Assembly (NCBI GenBank): GCA_023663705.1
Contig: JAMPGY010000014.1
Coordinates: forward strand, 1 to 64,000
Source: Clostridium sp.
Lineage (GTDB): Bacteria; Bacteroidota; Bacteroidia; Bacteroidales; Bacteroidaceae
DNA length: 64,000 bases
Direction of reading: 5' to 3'
Below the pieces are notes generated by a model. It was not told where the DNA came from, did no database searches, and saw only the letters and a list, made by a program, of their open reading frames with translations. Below are positions 44,411-52,743 of the stretch, piece by piece (position 1 is the first letter of the stretch; each line of letters opens with the position of its first letter). Made by a program: the position numbers and the translations under genes.

Positions 44411-46858
44411 TTACTGAATGCAGATTTTCTTTCCATTACGGATATAGATACCCTTGGCAGGGTTCGTCACACGACGTCCACTCAAATCATAGAGCGTCTG
44501 TTCTGTTCCCCCTGTCATTGTCTTTACTTCCTCAATGCCTGTGGCGTCCTCGAATACGAGGCTCAACGTCCCCATTTCATTGCCGGGATTGGCGATAAAG
44601 GCTATGTTGTTTTTCAAATAGTCTGTGCTGGGACGATAGAAGCCCACACCATACTGAGCCGTATAACCGAACGTCAACATCTCATCTTGGTTTATGTCGT
44701 TACGACGCACAGTGACTCCGCTCAGTATATTACCTTCAATGGCAGTCTTGCCGGTAGATGATACGACAAACACAGCCTCAGCAGCCGCATTCCCGTTCTT
44801 AAGCAGCACGCCCTCGTTGGCCGGAATGATGCCGTCCGTAATCTCCGCCATCTTTACGTAGTTTGCATCTTCGGGCCGGAATACCGTATAGGCCTTGGTG
44901 GCATCGCCATCCTTTATTCTCACCTCAAAAGGCAAACACATCGTGGCGTAGGATGCCCCCTCGGCGGTATTTAAAGAAATCGTAATTTCTTCCACCTTTC
45001 TTATCTTGACGATATTGCCGGGATCTGACAAACCATTCCTCCAATAACCGACATTTCTGTTGGTTTGACTGGCCCCATTGTTTACATAATAAGTATTCAG
45101 ATAGTTGTCTCCGGAAGCAGATTCATCTTGCATCGTCCACTGTCCGTTTGCTCCTCCATCTATCGTATATGCGCGTCCCCAGTTTTTCTGTATTGTTGTC
45201 ACCAAATCACCGTTGTCCACACTACCCAAATAGAAGTCTGAATTAACATTCTGTATTTTCACCTTGTTATGATTATCCTCCTTGCTGAATCTCCATAAAG
45301 CGGACAGAAAATAAGCATTGGTCATTTCTGTATCATTAAGTTTGGTAAGAACCTGGCGAGATGAGGCATCCTGACTGACAGTTCCGGCTTCATCAGCAAA
45401 AGCCGCATAGTTCCCCATTACTCCAGTTCCACGCTCAAAAACAATTTGATACATGGCTCCTTCTTCTATGTAATCCACAAAACCAGCCTCCACCAACACG
45501 TATGCCGATATATTATCTATTGTAGGATTCGATATCGCAGAGGCTAATGCCATACGCAATCCATCAGAAGCTACAGCTACAATCCACCCATCAGCGGTTG
45601 TGCTACCATCATCTGCAATACTGTTCGCATAATCCTGCAGAGCTGCCGTCACCTCCCCATCTACATAAATACGGCTTTCGGGAGCGCCTGCACTTGCCCC
45701 TGTATTGATGTTCCAAGTACCTAAGTTTCCACTGACATGATTTCCCATGTTGGCATTAGCGTCACCCGGATGCTGAAGATTGAATCCATCCCCATTCTGC
45801 GTGATACGGAAATAGGAAGTAGCCCCGGTTCCAGAAGTCCACTCTGTGGCCTCGTCCACATATGTAGGTTGTGTCTGGTTGACAGCATTCGCCAATGTCA
45901 GATATTTTTTTGTTCCCGCATGCCGGAATGTGAACAAATTGGTACCCGTCACATGTTCAGGCACGTAGAAACTACCCGAACGAGCCACATCCATCAACGT
46001 GGCTCCCGTGGTTGTCGCTGCGTCCGTTTGGCGATTAAAATAACTATTATTGTTTACTCGCAACGCATACATTTTTCCAGATTCAAATGGAAATGCAGGA
46101 TCGCAAGTTACCGTAACCGGATTCATCCCATCTGATACCGTTATGTCTGCATCTATGTTATAATTGGAATAGAAATCTATTGCAGGCACATCGTTTACGG
46201 TCAGGGTGGTTCCCGGCAGGAATACCGCTGTAGTTGTCGCTACCGTCACATCCTCATCGCCCCAACTTTTATAATTAAATGTCACATCTGTCATAGACAC
46301 CACGGTCACAGGATAAAATGCAAATTTTACACTTGAGCCGGTTTCCCCCAAAGCAGCACTGTGATAATTCAAGTTCGGATCTATAGCCGAATCATGATTG
46401 GCATGTACATACGTTGATGCAGACACCTGATACAAGCCAAACCATTGCTCTCCGTCTACCGTTATTGACATGGGTTGAAGCCATGCAGCCACAGTTGCAT
46501 CGTCCTGCATATTGCCGCCATTTCCCGTATGAGCAGGCATATATTTATCAGTCTTTACGTTACGGAAAGAGAAATTTCCATTCTCATTCACCTCAACCTG
46601 CCAAACATATTCGTCAGAAATAATCTTACCGTCTTCAAGTGTTTGTCCATAGCCGATACGAATAGGTCTGTTGGTCAAATTACTATGGTATACTAAACCG
46701 GACGCTCCATTGTTCTTATCACAAAAAGCCTGCAACACATATGTTCCAGCGGATAATGATTCCGCTTTAGTTGCAGACACTTTGTAACAGTCCGCAGCCC
46801 ATCCCTTTGCCCCTACGAGCAAAAGCATACTCAATAATAGAAAAGTAATTTCCCTCAT
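44411..46858 (-). CDS. Large secreted surface protein with T9SS-type C-terminal tail
   Basis: An 815-residue exported protein of unknown function. It starts with a signal peptide (ITFLLLSMLLLVGAKGWAA). The body is rich in Thr, Asn, Gly and aromatic residues and looks all-beta; two stretches (about 75-150 and 275-360, each with WxxxxxGxxFxxRN/xxH-type patterns such as NGNFSFRNVKTDKYM) resemble ricin-like lectin folds. The end, TLYDLSGRRVTNPAKGIYIRNGKKI, is the type IX secretion sorting tail common in Prevotella-like species. The T9SS translocon gene sprA lies 6 kb away. Carbohydrate binding is possible but unproven. Confidence 0.8.
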   Translation of the reverse strand: MREITFLLLSMLLLVGAKGWAADCYKVSATKAESLSAGTYVLQAFCDKNNGASGLVYHSNLTNRPIRIGYGQTLEDGKIISDEYVWQVEVNENGNFSFRNVKTDKYMPAHTGNGGNMQDDATVAAWLQPMSITVDGEQWFGLYQVSASTYVHANHDSAIDPNLNYHSAALGETGSSVKFAFYPVTVVSMTDVTFNYKSWGDEDVTVATTTAVFLPGTTLTVNDVPAIDFYSNYNIDADITVSDGMNPVTVTCDPAFPFESGKMYALRVNNNSYFNRQTDAATTTGATLMDVARSGSFYVPEHVTGTNLFTFRHAGTKKYLTLANAVNQTQPTYVDEATEWTSGTGATSYFRITQNGDGFNLQHPGDANANMGNHVSGNLGTWNINTGASAGAPESRIYVDGEVTAALQDYANSIADDGSTTADGWIVAVASDGLRMALASAISNPTIDNISAYVLVEAGFVDYIEEGAMYQIVFERGTGVMGNYAAFADEAGTVSQDASSRQVLTKLNDTEMTNAYFLSALWRFSKEDNHNKVKIQNVNSDFYLGSVDNGDLVTTIQKNWGRAYTIDGGANGQWTMQDESASGDNYLNTYYVNNGASQTNRNVGYWRNGLSDPGNIVKIRKVEEITISLNTAEGASYATMCLPFEVRIKDGDATKAYTVFRPEDANYVKMAEITDGIIPANEGVLLKNGNAAAEAVFVVSSTGKTAIEGNILSGVTVRRNDINQDEMLTFGYTAQYGVGFYRPSTDYLKNNIAFIANPGNEMGTLSLVFEDATGIEEVKTMTGGTEQTLYDLSGRRVTNPAKGIYIRNGKKICIQ

Positions 46859-47004
46859 AAATATTTAAGTTTAAAAGATTAATTGATCCTCTTGATTTAA
46901 GGTATTCCTTTTGGCAGGGATTCCTTGGTTTTTCATTCACACAATGCCCACTGCAATGCGATGAAGGCAGTGAGTATTCTCATCCTCATGTCTTAAACTG
47001 AGTG

Positions 47005-47012
47005 CAAAAGTA
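47005..47012 (-). promoter_or_regulatory. -7 box of the large surface protein gene, next to a C8 tract
   Basis: CAAAAGTA reads TACTTTTG on the minus strand. At the expected -33 position lies a run of eight C on the + strand (47032-47039), separated by a 19-base spacer. The leader to the start codon is about 140 bases, and the rest of 46859-47093 shows nothing else. Confidence 0.4.
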
Positions 47013-47093
47013 ATAACAAAAGCTAATTTTACCCCCCCCGAAAGCTAAAGTATGTTAACACGAGAAAAATAGGGGTTTTATATATACAAAAAA

Positions 47094-47120
47094 GCCGCCC
47101 CTTGCCGAACGGTTGGCGGC
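47094..47120 (-). terminator. Terminator after the small barrel gene
   Basis: GCCGCC and GGCGGC pair around a 15-base loop. On the minus strand the stem is followed by TTTTTTGTATAT. Confidence 0.65.
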
Positions 47121-47163
47121 AAAGACCGGCTTATTATCCATGCCCCTAAAGGGCTATGTCTGT

Positions 47164-47730
47164 TTAGAAATGGTAGAATACGCCCAGAGACAACGTGTTG
47201 GTCAGGCTTACACCGAATCCCGGCCTGAATCCTCCGGCCACCCTGCTGTCGTTGGCCGAAAAACCGAGGAAGCCAAGCGATGCCTGCATGCCCCAATGGT
47301 CATTGATGCGGTAGGCTGCACCGGGGCGCAAACCGATGGCAAAGGCCACCTCGCTGTTGTCGGCACCGGTGCCCGTCTGCAAGTCGGACTCCGTGGCATT
47401 GCCGGCGGCGATATTCATCAGCCCATCGCAATAGAGTGAGAGTTTACCCGTGCGGTAAAACGTGTATCGACCGTAAGGAGTGACGGAGAACGCCAATGCA
47501 TTATCCTTCCCGTCCACATTGGCTCCGGCCACGGATATGCCCAACTGGCCACCCACTTCCCACTTCTTATTCAGTTCGTAGGCAAACTCCGGTGCCAGCG
47601 TAAAGGAGGTCACAGCCGGCCCGTCGCCGTTCTCATACCAAAAACTAAAGTTATCACCCACACGAAACTGTGCCTTTGCGGCCGTACTCATGGCCAAAAT
47701 GGCCAACAATGTCATCACAATCTTTTTCAT
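47164..47730 (-). CDS. Small outer membrane beta-barrel protein
   Basis: A 188-residue protein beginning at MKKIVMTLLAILAMS (47730; an ATG three codons upstream is less likely). A signal peptide ends at AKAQ. The mature part consists of alternating strands (GDNFSFWYENGDGP, SFTLAPEFAYELNKKWEVG, AFSVTPYGRYTFYRTGKLSLYCDG) and ends with a terminal aromatic, SLGVFYHF, as outer-membrane barrels do. Probably an eight-stranded porin-like or OmpW/OmpA-like barrel. Monocistronic, with promoter 47777-47784. Role unknown. Confidence 0.85.
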   Translation of the reverse strand: MKKIVMTLLAILAMSTAAKAQFRVGDNFSFWYENGDGPAVTSFTLAPEFAYELNKKWEVGGQLGISVAGANVDGKDNALAFSVTPYGRYTFYRTGKLSLYCDGLMNIAAGNATESDLQTGTGADNSEVAFAIGLRPGAAYRINDHWGMQASLGFLGFSANDSRVAGGFRPGFGVSLTNTLSLGVFYHF

Positions 47731-47776
47731 ACACTTCAAACATTAGATTAAACAATCGGTTTTAGTTTCACTGCCG

Positions 47777-47784
47777 CAAAGATA
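47777..47784 (-). promoter_or_regulatory. -7 box of the small barrel gene
   Basis: CAAAGATA reads TATCTTTG on the minus strand, about 47 bases ahead of the start codon; a TTGG is found 18 bases further upstream. Confidence 0.5.
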
Positions 47785-47884
47785 GGCAAAAGAAGAAAAC
47801 ACCAATCACGATGCAACCATCTTTAGAATTTAACTATAAAGATTGAATTAAATAGCGAAAAATTATATAAACAAGGACGAAAAA

Positions 47885-47914
47885 GCGGGTGCACCGCTTT
47901 CGCGATGCACCCGC
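47885..47914 (-). terminator. Terminator of the etfB-etfA-acd operon
   Basis: A perfect 9-bp stem, GCGGGTGCA / TGCACCCGC, around a 12-base loop, 30 bases after the acd stop codon and followed on the minus strand by a T-rich run (TTTTTCG). Confidence 0.7.
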
Positions 47915-47944
47915 ACTATAAAAGGTGTGCCCGAAGGCAAGGGA

Positions 47945-49654
47945 TTACTGCTGACGGTAGCTGTCGAGCTGGCCGGCATCGAATTTGCGGATGAAATTGA
48001 AATGCTTCTCCACCTCGCTCTCAGCGTAATTGACAAACACATTCAGGCTCTTGGCAAAGAGGTCGGGACGGTTGGTGGCGTCCTGAATCAGCAGGTGAGC
48101 CATAATGGTGTAGGCAGCCATCTCCATGAGCCGACGGGCCACAATGTCGAGCACCTCCTGGTCGGCAGCCTCCTTCACGGCATTGGTGCAGGCATCAAAC
48201 TTGTTGGCCATCTCCTTGATGCGGTTCATGTAGCCCTCATACTCGGGCAATACCGGTGCGGCTTCAAACTCGCGGATGGTGGCGATGTAGGCGCCGTTGG
48301 TCACGTAGCGGATGGCAGCCACAGTCTGCAACTGAGTGGTTCCCTCGTAGATAGACGTGATACGGGCATCACGGTAGAGGCGCTGGCAGGCATACTCGAG
48401 CATGAAGCCCGAACCACCGTGCACCTGGATGCAATCGTAGGCGTTCTGGTTGGCAAACTCGGAATTCATACCCTTGGCCAAAGGCGTGAAAGCATCGGCC
48501 AGTTTGGCATACTTCTTCTGCTCGGCACGCTCCTCGGGAGTGAGTTTCCGCTCACGGGCAATGTCATCAAGAGCCTTGTAGATGTCCACGTAGCGGGCAG
48601 TCTGATAGAGCAGGGCGCGTCCGGCATCCAGCTTGGCCTTGATGGTGGCCAACATGTCGTATACCGCGGGGAAGCTGATGATTTCCTTGCCGAATTGCTG
48701 ACGGTCCTTCGCATAGGCCAGAGCCTCTGTGTAGGTAGCCTGACTGATACCCACCGACTGGGCGGCGATGCCCAGACGGGCACCGTTCATCAGCGCCATC
48801 ACATATTTGATAAGTCCCATCTTGCGGCTTCCGCACAGCTCGGCGCGGGCGTTCTTGTAAACGAGTTCGCAGGTGGGCGAACCGTGGATACCCATCTTGT
48901 TCTCGATGCGACGCACGTCCACACCGCCATCGCGCTTGTCGTAGATGAACATAGACAATCCGCGGCCATCCTTCGTGCCCTCCTCAGAGCGGGCCAGCAC
49001 GAGGTGGATGTCGGAATCACCGTTGGTTATGAAACGCTTCACGCCGTTCAGGCGCCAGCAGTTGTTCTCCTCGTCAAAGGTGGCCTTGAGCATCACGCTC
49101 TGAAGGTCGGAACCGGCATCCGGCTCGGTGAGGTCCATAGACATGGTCTCGCCGGCACACACACGGGGAATGAAGCGACGGTGCTGATCCTCGTCGCCAA
49201 ACTCATAGAGCGTCTCTATGCAGTCCTGCAACGACCAAATGTTCTCGAATCCCGCATCAGCGGCCGACACCATTTCATTGGCAATCGTATAGACCACATT
49301 GGGCAGGTTCAGTCCGTTGTATTTGCGGGGCATGGTCATGCCGTTCAATCCGGCCTTGATCATGGTGTCCAGATTCTCATTAGTACCCGAGGCATAGCTC
49401 ACGCGTCCGTCGGCACAATGGGGGCCTTCGGCATCCACACCCTCGGCATTGGGAGCTATGACATTGGCCGTGATATCACCCACGATGTCAAGCACCTTGT
49501 CGTAAGAGTCCATTGCATCGGCATGATCGGCCGGTGCATAGTCATAGTCGTCCTTGTCTCTGAAATCGCGCTCCTTCAGTTCGACGATGCGCTTCATCAT
49601 GGGATTGTTCAAGTGATACTTGAGTTCCTCTATATCTGAATAAAAATTAGCCAT
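47945..49654 (-). CDS. Acyl-CoA dehydrogenase
   Basis: FAD enzyme that oxidises acyl-CoA thioesters (or works in reverse in fermentation) and passes electrons to EtfAB. The 569-residue protein is in the long acyl-CoA dehydrogenase subgroup. Marks are AGAGMTMPRKYNGL-like N-terminal region (here LNGMTMPRKYNGLNLP), SMDLTEPDAGSDLQ (flavin-binding), DRQQFGKEIISFPAVYDML (helix) and QVHGGSGFMLEYACQRLYRDARITSIYEGTTQLQ spread over residues 400-440, of which YEGTTQLQ is the family's closing motif. It is last of the operon etfB-etfA-acd, 3 bases after etfA. Confidence 0.93.
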   Translation of the reverse strand: MANFYSDIEELKYHLNNPMMKRIVELKERDFRDKDDYDYAPADHADAMDSYDKVLDIVGDITANVIAPNAEGVDAEGPHCADGRVSYASGTNENLDTMIKAGLNGMTMPRKYNGLNLPNVVYTIANEMVSAADAGFENIWSLQDCIETLYEFGDEDQHRRFIPRVCAGETMSMDLTEPDAGSDLQSVMLKATFDEENNCWRLNGVKRFITNGDSDIHLVLARSEEGTKDGRGLSMFIYDKRDGGVDVRRIENKMGIHGSPTCELVYKNARAELCGSRKMGLIKYVMALMNGARLGIAAQSVGISQATYTEALAYAKDRQQFGKEIISFPAVYDMLATIKAKLDAGRALLYQTARYVDIYKALDDIARERKLTPEERAEQKKYAKLADAFTPLAKGMNSEFANQNAYDCIQVHGGSGFMLEYACQRLYRDARITSIYEGTTQLQTVAAIRYVTNGAYIATIREFEAAPVLPEYEGYMNRIKEMANKFDACTNAVKEAADQEVLDIVARRLMEMAAYTIMAHLLIQDATNRPDLFAKSLNVFVNYAESEVEKHFNFIRKFDAGQLDSYRQQ

Positions 49655-49657
49655 GGC

Positions 49658-50680
49658 TTACTTGCTGTTTTGTTTGTAATACTTGATAAGCTTCGGCACC
49701 ACTTCCTCCACCGTACCGTTGATCACATAGTCGGCGATGGCGTTGATGGGCGCGTTGGGATCGCTGTTGATAGAGATGATGATGCCGCTCTCCTTCATGC
49801 CGGCAATGTGCTGGATGGCACCGGAAATACCGCAGGCAATATACACCTTGGGGCGTACCGTCACACCGGTCTGACCGATCTGCAGATCGTGATCGCAGAA
49901 TCCGGCATCCACAGCCGCACGGCTGGCTCCCACCTCGCCATGAAGTTCCTTAGCCAGATCGAAGAGCATATCGAATCCCTCGCGGCTGCCCATACCATAG
50001 CCTCCGGCAATCACGATGGGCGCTCCCTTGAGGTTGTTTTTGGCCTTCTCCACATGACGGTCGATCACACGCACCACATAGTCCGTGTCGGGCACATACT
50101 TGGCCACATCGTGCACAATCACCTCACCACGGTAGTTCACATCAATCACCTCCGCCTTCATCACGCCGCTGCGCACCGTGGCCATCTGCGGGCGATTCTC
50201 GGGGTTCACGATGGTAGCCACGATGTTACCGCCAAAGGCCGGACGGATCTGATAGAGCAGGTTCTCATACGTCTTTCCCGCCTTCTTGTCCTCATGGGGA
50301 CCGATCTCGAGCGCCGTGCAGTCGGCCGTCAGTCCGGAATGGAGGGCAGACGACACACGCGGTCCCAGGTCGCGACCCACCACATCGGCTCCCATCAAGC
50401 AAATCTGCGGTTGCTCCTCCTTGAAGAGGTTCACCATCACTGACGTATGGGGAAGCGACGTGTAGGGAGCCAGTCCCGGTGCGTCGAAGATATGAAGTTT
50501 GTCCACCCCATAGGGCAGAATCTGGTTTTCAATGTTTCCCGTGATGCCGCTACCAGCAGCCACGGCCTCGAGCTGTACGCCCAACGTGTTGGCTAACTTA
50601 CGGCCCTTTGTCAACAATTCCTGGCTTACTTCGGCCACGGTGGTGCCTTCAAGCTCGCAATATACAAATACGTTATTCAT
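49658..50680 (-). CDS. etfA: Electron transfer flavoprotein alpha subunit
   Basis: Carries the FAD that accepts electrons from acyl-CoA dehydrogenase. The 340-residue protein has an N-terminal alpha/beta domain and the C-terminal FAD domain with GASRAAVDAGFC, QIGQTGVTVRPKVYIACGI (the segment GQTG...P..Y.A.GISGA, normally QVGQTG) and ISINSDPNAPI. It lies 6 bases downstream of etfB. In anaerobes such EtfAB-Acd sets can also bifurcate electrons; the sequence alone does not decide this. Confidence 0.95.
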   Translation of the reverse strand: MNNVFVYCELEGTTVAEVSQELLTKGRKLANTLGVQLEAVAAGSGITGNIENQILPYGVDKLHIFDAPGLAPYTSLPHTSVMVNLFKEEQPQICLMGADVVGRDLGPRVSSALHSGLTADCTALEIGPHEDKKAGKTYENLLYQIRPAFGGNIVATIVNPENRPQMATVRSGVMKAEVIDVNYRGEVIVHDVAKYVPDTDYVVRVIDRHVEKAKNNLKGAPIVIAGGYGMGSREGFDMLFDLAKELHGEVGASRAAVDAGFCDHDLQIGQTGVTVRPKVYIACGISGAIQHIAGMKESGIIISINSDPNAPINAIADYVINGTVEEVVPKLIKYYKQNSK

Positions 50681-50686
50681 AAAACA

Positions 50687-51559
50687 CTATCCGATTGTAT
50701 GGTTAGCCAATAATTCCTGAATTAATCCCTCCACGTCGGCATCCGATGAAGTGAGCACCTTGTTCTCCTTAGCCTTGAACACGATGTTCTGCACGGCCTT
50801 CACCTTGGTGGGCGAACCGCTCAGTCCACATTGCTTCAAGTCGGCTTCCACATCTGCGGTATTGAGCTGTCCCAAGGTCAGATAGGACTTCTTCTCATAG
50901 TCACCGGCATAGGGAAGTCCTTCGGCCGGTTTCTCCATAGGCACCATGGCACGTTTGTACTTCATCACCAACTTGGCATTGCGCGGACGGCAGGGTGCCG
51001 CACTACCGTTCACGGTGAGCACCACGGGCAACGGCGCCTCTACGGTCTCCACTCCACCATCAATGTGGCGTTTCAGTGTGATCTTCCCCTCGGCACAAGC
51101 CAAGATTTCTTCCACATAGGTCACCTGAGGCAATCCCAACTTCTGAGCCACCTGCGGACCCACCTGAGCAGTGTCGCCGTCAATAGCCTGACGGCCACCC
51201 AAAATCACATCGGGCACACCTATCTTCTTTATCGTGGCAGCCAAGGCGTAACTCGTGGCCAAAGTATCGGCACCGGCAAAAGCACGGTCGGTGAGCAAAT
51301 AGCCGTTGTCGGCTCCGCGATAAAGACTCTCACGCAAAACATCTGCTGCACGCGGCGGCCCCATCGTCACCACCGTAACCGTGGAACCGGGATTCTGGTC
51401 TTTCAGTCGAAGTGCCTGCTCCAGCGCATTCAAATCTTCGGGATTGAATATCGCAGGCAAGGCGGAACGGTTGACGGTGCCTTCGGGTGTCATAGCATCC
51501 GGTCCCACGTTTCGCGTGTCGGGAACTTGCTTGGCAAGTACAATAATTTTTAAACTCAT
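50687..51559 (-). CDS. etfB: Electron transfer flavoprotein beta subunit
   Basis: AMP/FAD-binding partner of EtfA. The 290-residue protein opens with MSLKIIVLAKQVPDTR, and shows LNALEQALRLKDQ, VVTMGPPRAADVLRESL and the family's DVILGGRQAIDGDTAQVGPQVA (the motif GrqaiDgDtaQvgP, about 125-145). First gene of the operon, with promoter 51618-51649. Confidence 0.95.
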   Translation of the reverse strand: MSLKIIVLAKQVPDTRNVGPDAMTPEGTVNRSALPAIFNPEDLNALEQALRLKDQNPGSTVTVVTMGPPRAADVLRESLYRGADNGYLLTDRAFAGADTLATSYALAATIKKIGVPDVILGGRQAIDGDTAQVGPQVAQKLGLPQVTYVEEILACAEGKITLKRHIDGGVETVEAPLPVVLTVNGSAAPCRPRNAKLVMKYKRAMVPMEKPAEGLPYAGDYEKKSYLTLGQLNTADVEADLKQCGLSGSPTKVKAVQNIVFKAKENKVLTSSDADVEGLIQELLANHTIG

Positions 51560-51617
51560 AATTTTAATTGTCTTATGATTTAAGATTGTTTTTCATGTTT
51601 TACTTTTCAGCAACGAA

Positions 51618-51649
51618 CAAATATAAGGCTTTTTCGAATAACCACCCAA
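51618..51649 (-). promoter_or_regulatory. Promoter of the etfB-etfA-acd operon
   Basis: Read on the minus strand: TTGG (51646-51649), a 20-base spacer and TATATTTG (51618-51625), about 60 bases ahead of etfB. Confidence 0.6.
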
Positions 51650-51745
51650 GAAATACAAAAGAAAATGCACATAAGAGGGACAAACGGACAAGAACCACAT
51701 TCCAACTTAACACCCGTTTTATTCGCACGTTACAGGCTTTTTACA

Positions 51746-51753
51746 TACATTTG
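51746..51753 (+). promoter_or_regulatory. -7 box of the esterase gene
   Basis: TACATTTG followed by CAGAAGG lies 23 bases ahead of the ATG at 51776 and rules out a start at 51665. Confidence 0.5.
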
Positions 51754-51775
51754 CAGAAGGATAATAAAAAGTACT

Positions 51776-52651
51776 ATGGATACATCACGATATACCATCG
51801 GTCGTCTGCCGATTCTGAAAATCACCGTACGCTTGCTCATTGCATTATATATAATAGGTGTAGCCGCCACCGGACTGCATGCTCAGGAAGGGCAACTGGC
51901 CGCTATGCGCGGAACCGTGAAAGACAGCTACAACTTTTGGCTGTACGCACCGAGAGAGTATGTAGCCGAACACCAACGGGTGCCGGTCATCGTCTTTCTC
52001 CACGGAGCCAGTCTCTGCGGAAAAAATCTGCAGCGCGTGCGCCGCTACGGCCTGCTTCATGCCATTGAGAAGGGACGTTACTACCCCGCCATGGTGGTGG
52101 CTCCGCAGAATCCCGGCGGGGCATGGAACCCGCACAAGATTGCCCGCATACTGGATTGGGTCGAGCAGCATCACAAGGTGGACACTTCGCGGGTGTATGT
52201 CATCGGCATGAGTCTGGGCGGATACGGCACACTGGATTTTGCCGGCACATATCCCGATCGCTGTGCCGCAGCCATGGCACTTTGTGGCGGATCGACTCTG
52301 AAAGATGTGTCGGGACTGGGACAGGTGCCGCTGTGGATTATGCATGGCACTGCCGATCGTGCCGTACCGGTGTCGGCCTCGCAGAAGGTGGTGAGGGCCA
52401 TGCAACAGAGCGGCAACGACAAGTTGCTGCGCTACGATTGGTTGAAAGGTGCCTCCCACGGCGATCTGGCTCGTATTCTTTATCTGAAACAGACTTATGA
52501 CTGGCTGTTCTCTCACTCTCTCAACGACACCCCACGCACATTGGACAGCGACATCCCCATCACCCTTCAGGACATGAAGGAAGCCTACGAATATCTGTCG
52601 CCCGAGGAAACCAGGTTCAGGGAAGTCAGAGAGATTCAAACCGTTGACTGA
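51776..52651 (+). CDS. Alpha/beta-hydrolase, secreted esterase or dienelactone hydrolase-like
   Basis: A 291-residue serine hydrolase with an N-terminal hydrophobic segment (LLIALYIIGVAATGLHAQ), so exported. The catalytic core has VIVFLHGASLCG (oxyanion region), MVVAPQNPGG, the nucleophile elbow GMSLGGYGTLDF (Ser about 141), an Asp in MHGTADRAVP and His in ASHGDLAR. The layout is that of phospholipase/carboxylesterase and feruloyl-esterase-like proteins (Abhydrolase_2). Not in an operon; substrate unknown. It lies convergent with sprA (93 bases apart). Confidence 0.85.
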   Translation: MDTSRYTIGRLPILKITVRLLIALYIIGVAATGLHAQEGQLAAMRGTVKDSYNFWLYAPREYVAEHQRVPVIVFLHGASLCGKNLQRVRRYGLLHAIEKGRYYPAMVVAPQNPGGAWNPHKIARILDWVEQHHKVDTSRVYVIGMSLGGYGTLDFAGTYPDRCAAAMALCGGSTLKDVSGLGQVPLWIMHGTADRAVPVSASQKVVRAMQQSGNDKLLRYDWLKGASHGDLARILYLKQTYDWLFSHSLNDTPRTLDSDIPITLQDMKEAYEYLSPEETRFREVREIQTVD

Positions 52652-52743
52652 ATCTCTTATTGAAGAGTAAGTCTGTGCCGTAACTCCGTATCCTCTTCAT
52701 CCTTTGCATCACACCTATGTATTCCGTCGGGGGTCGCCTCGCC

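Noticed and set aside
47927-49639. 570-codon + strand frame opposite the acyl-CoA dehydrogenase
   Set aside because: The minus strand carries the enzyme motifs and operon context; the + frame is composition-driven.
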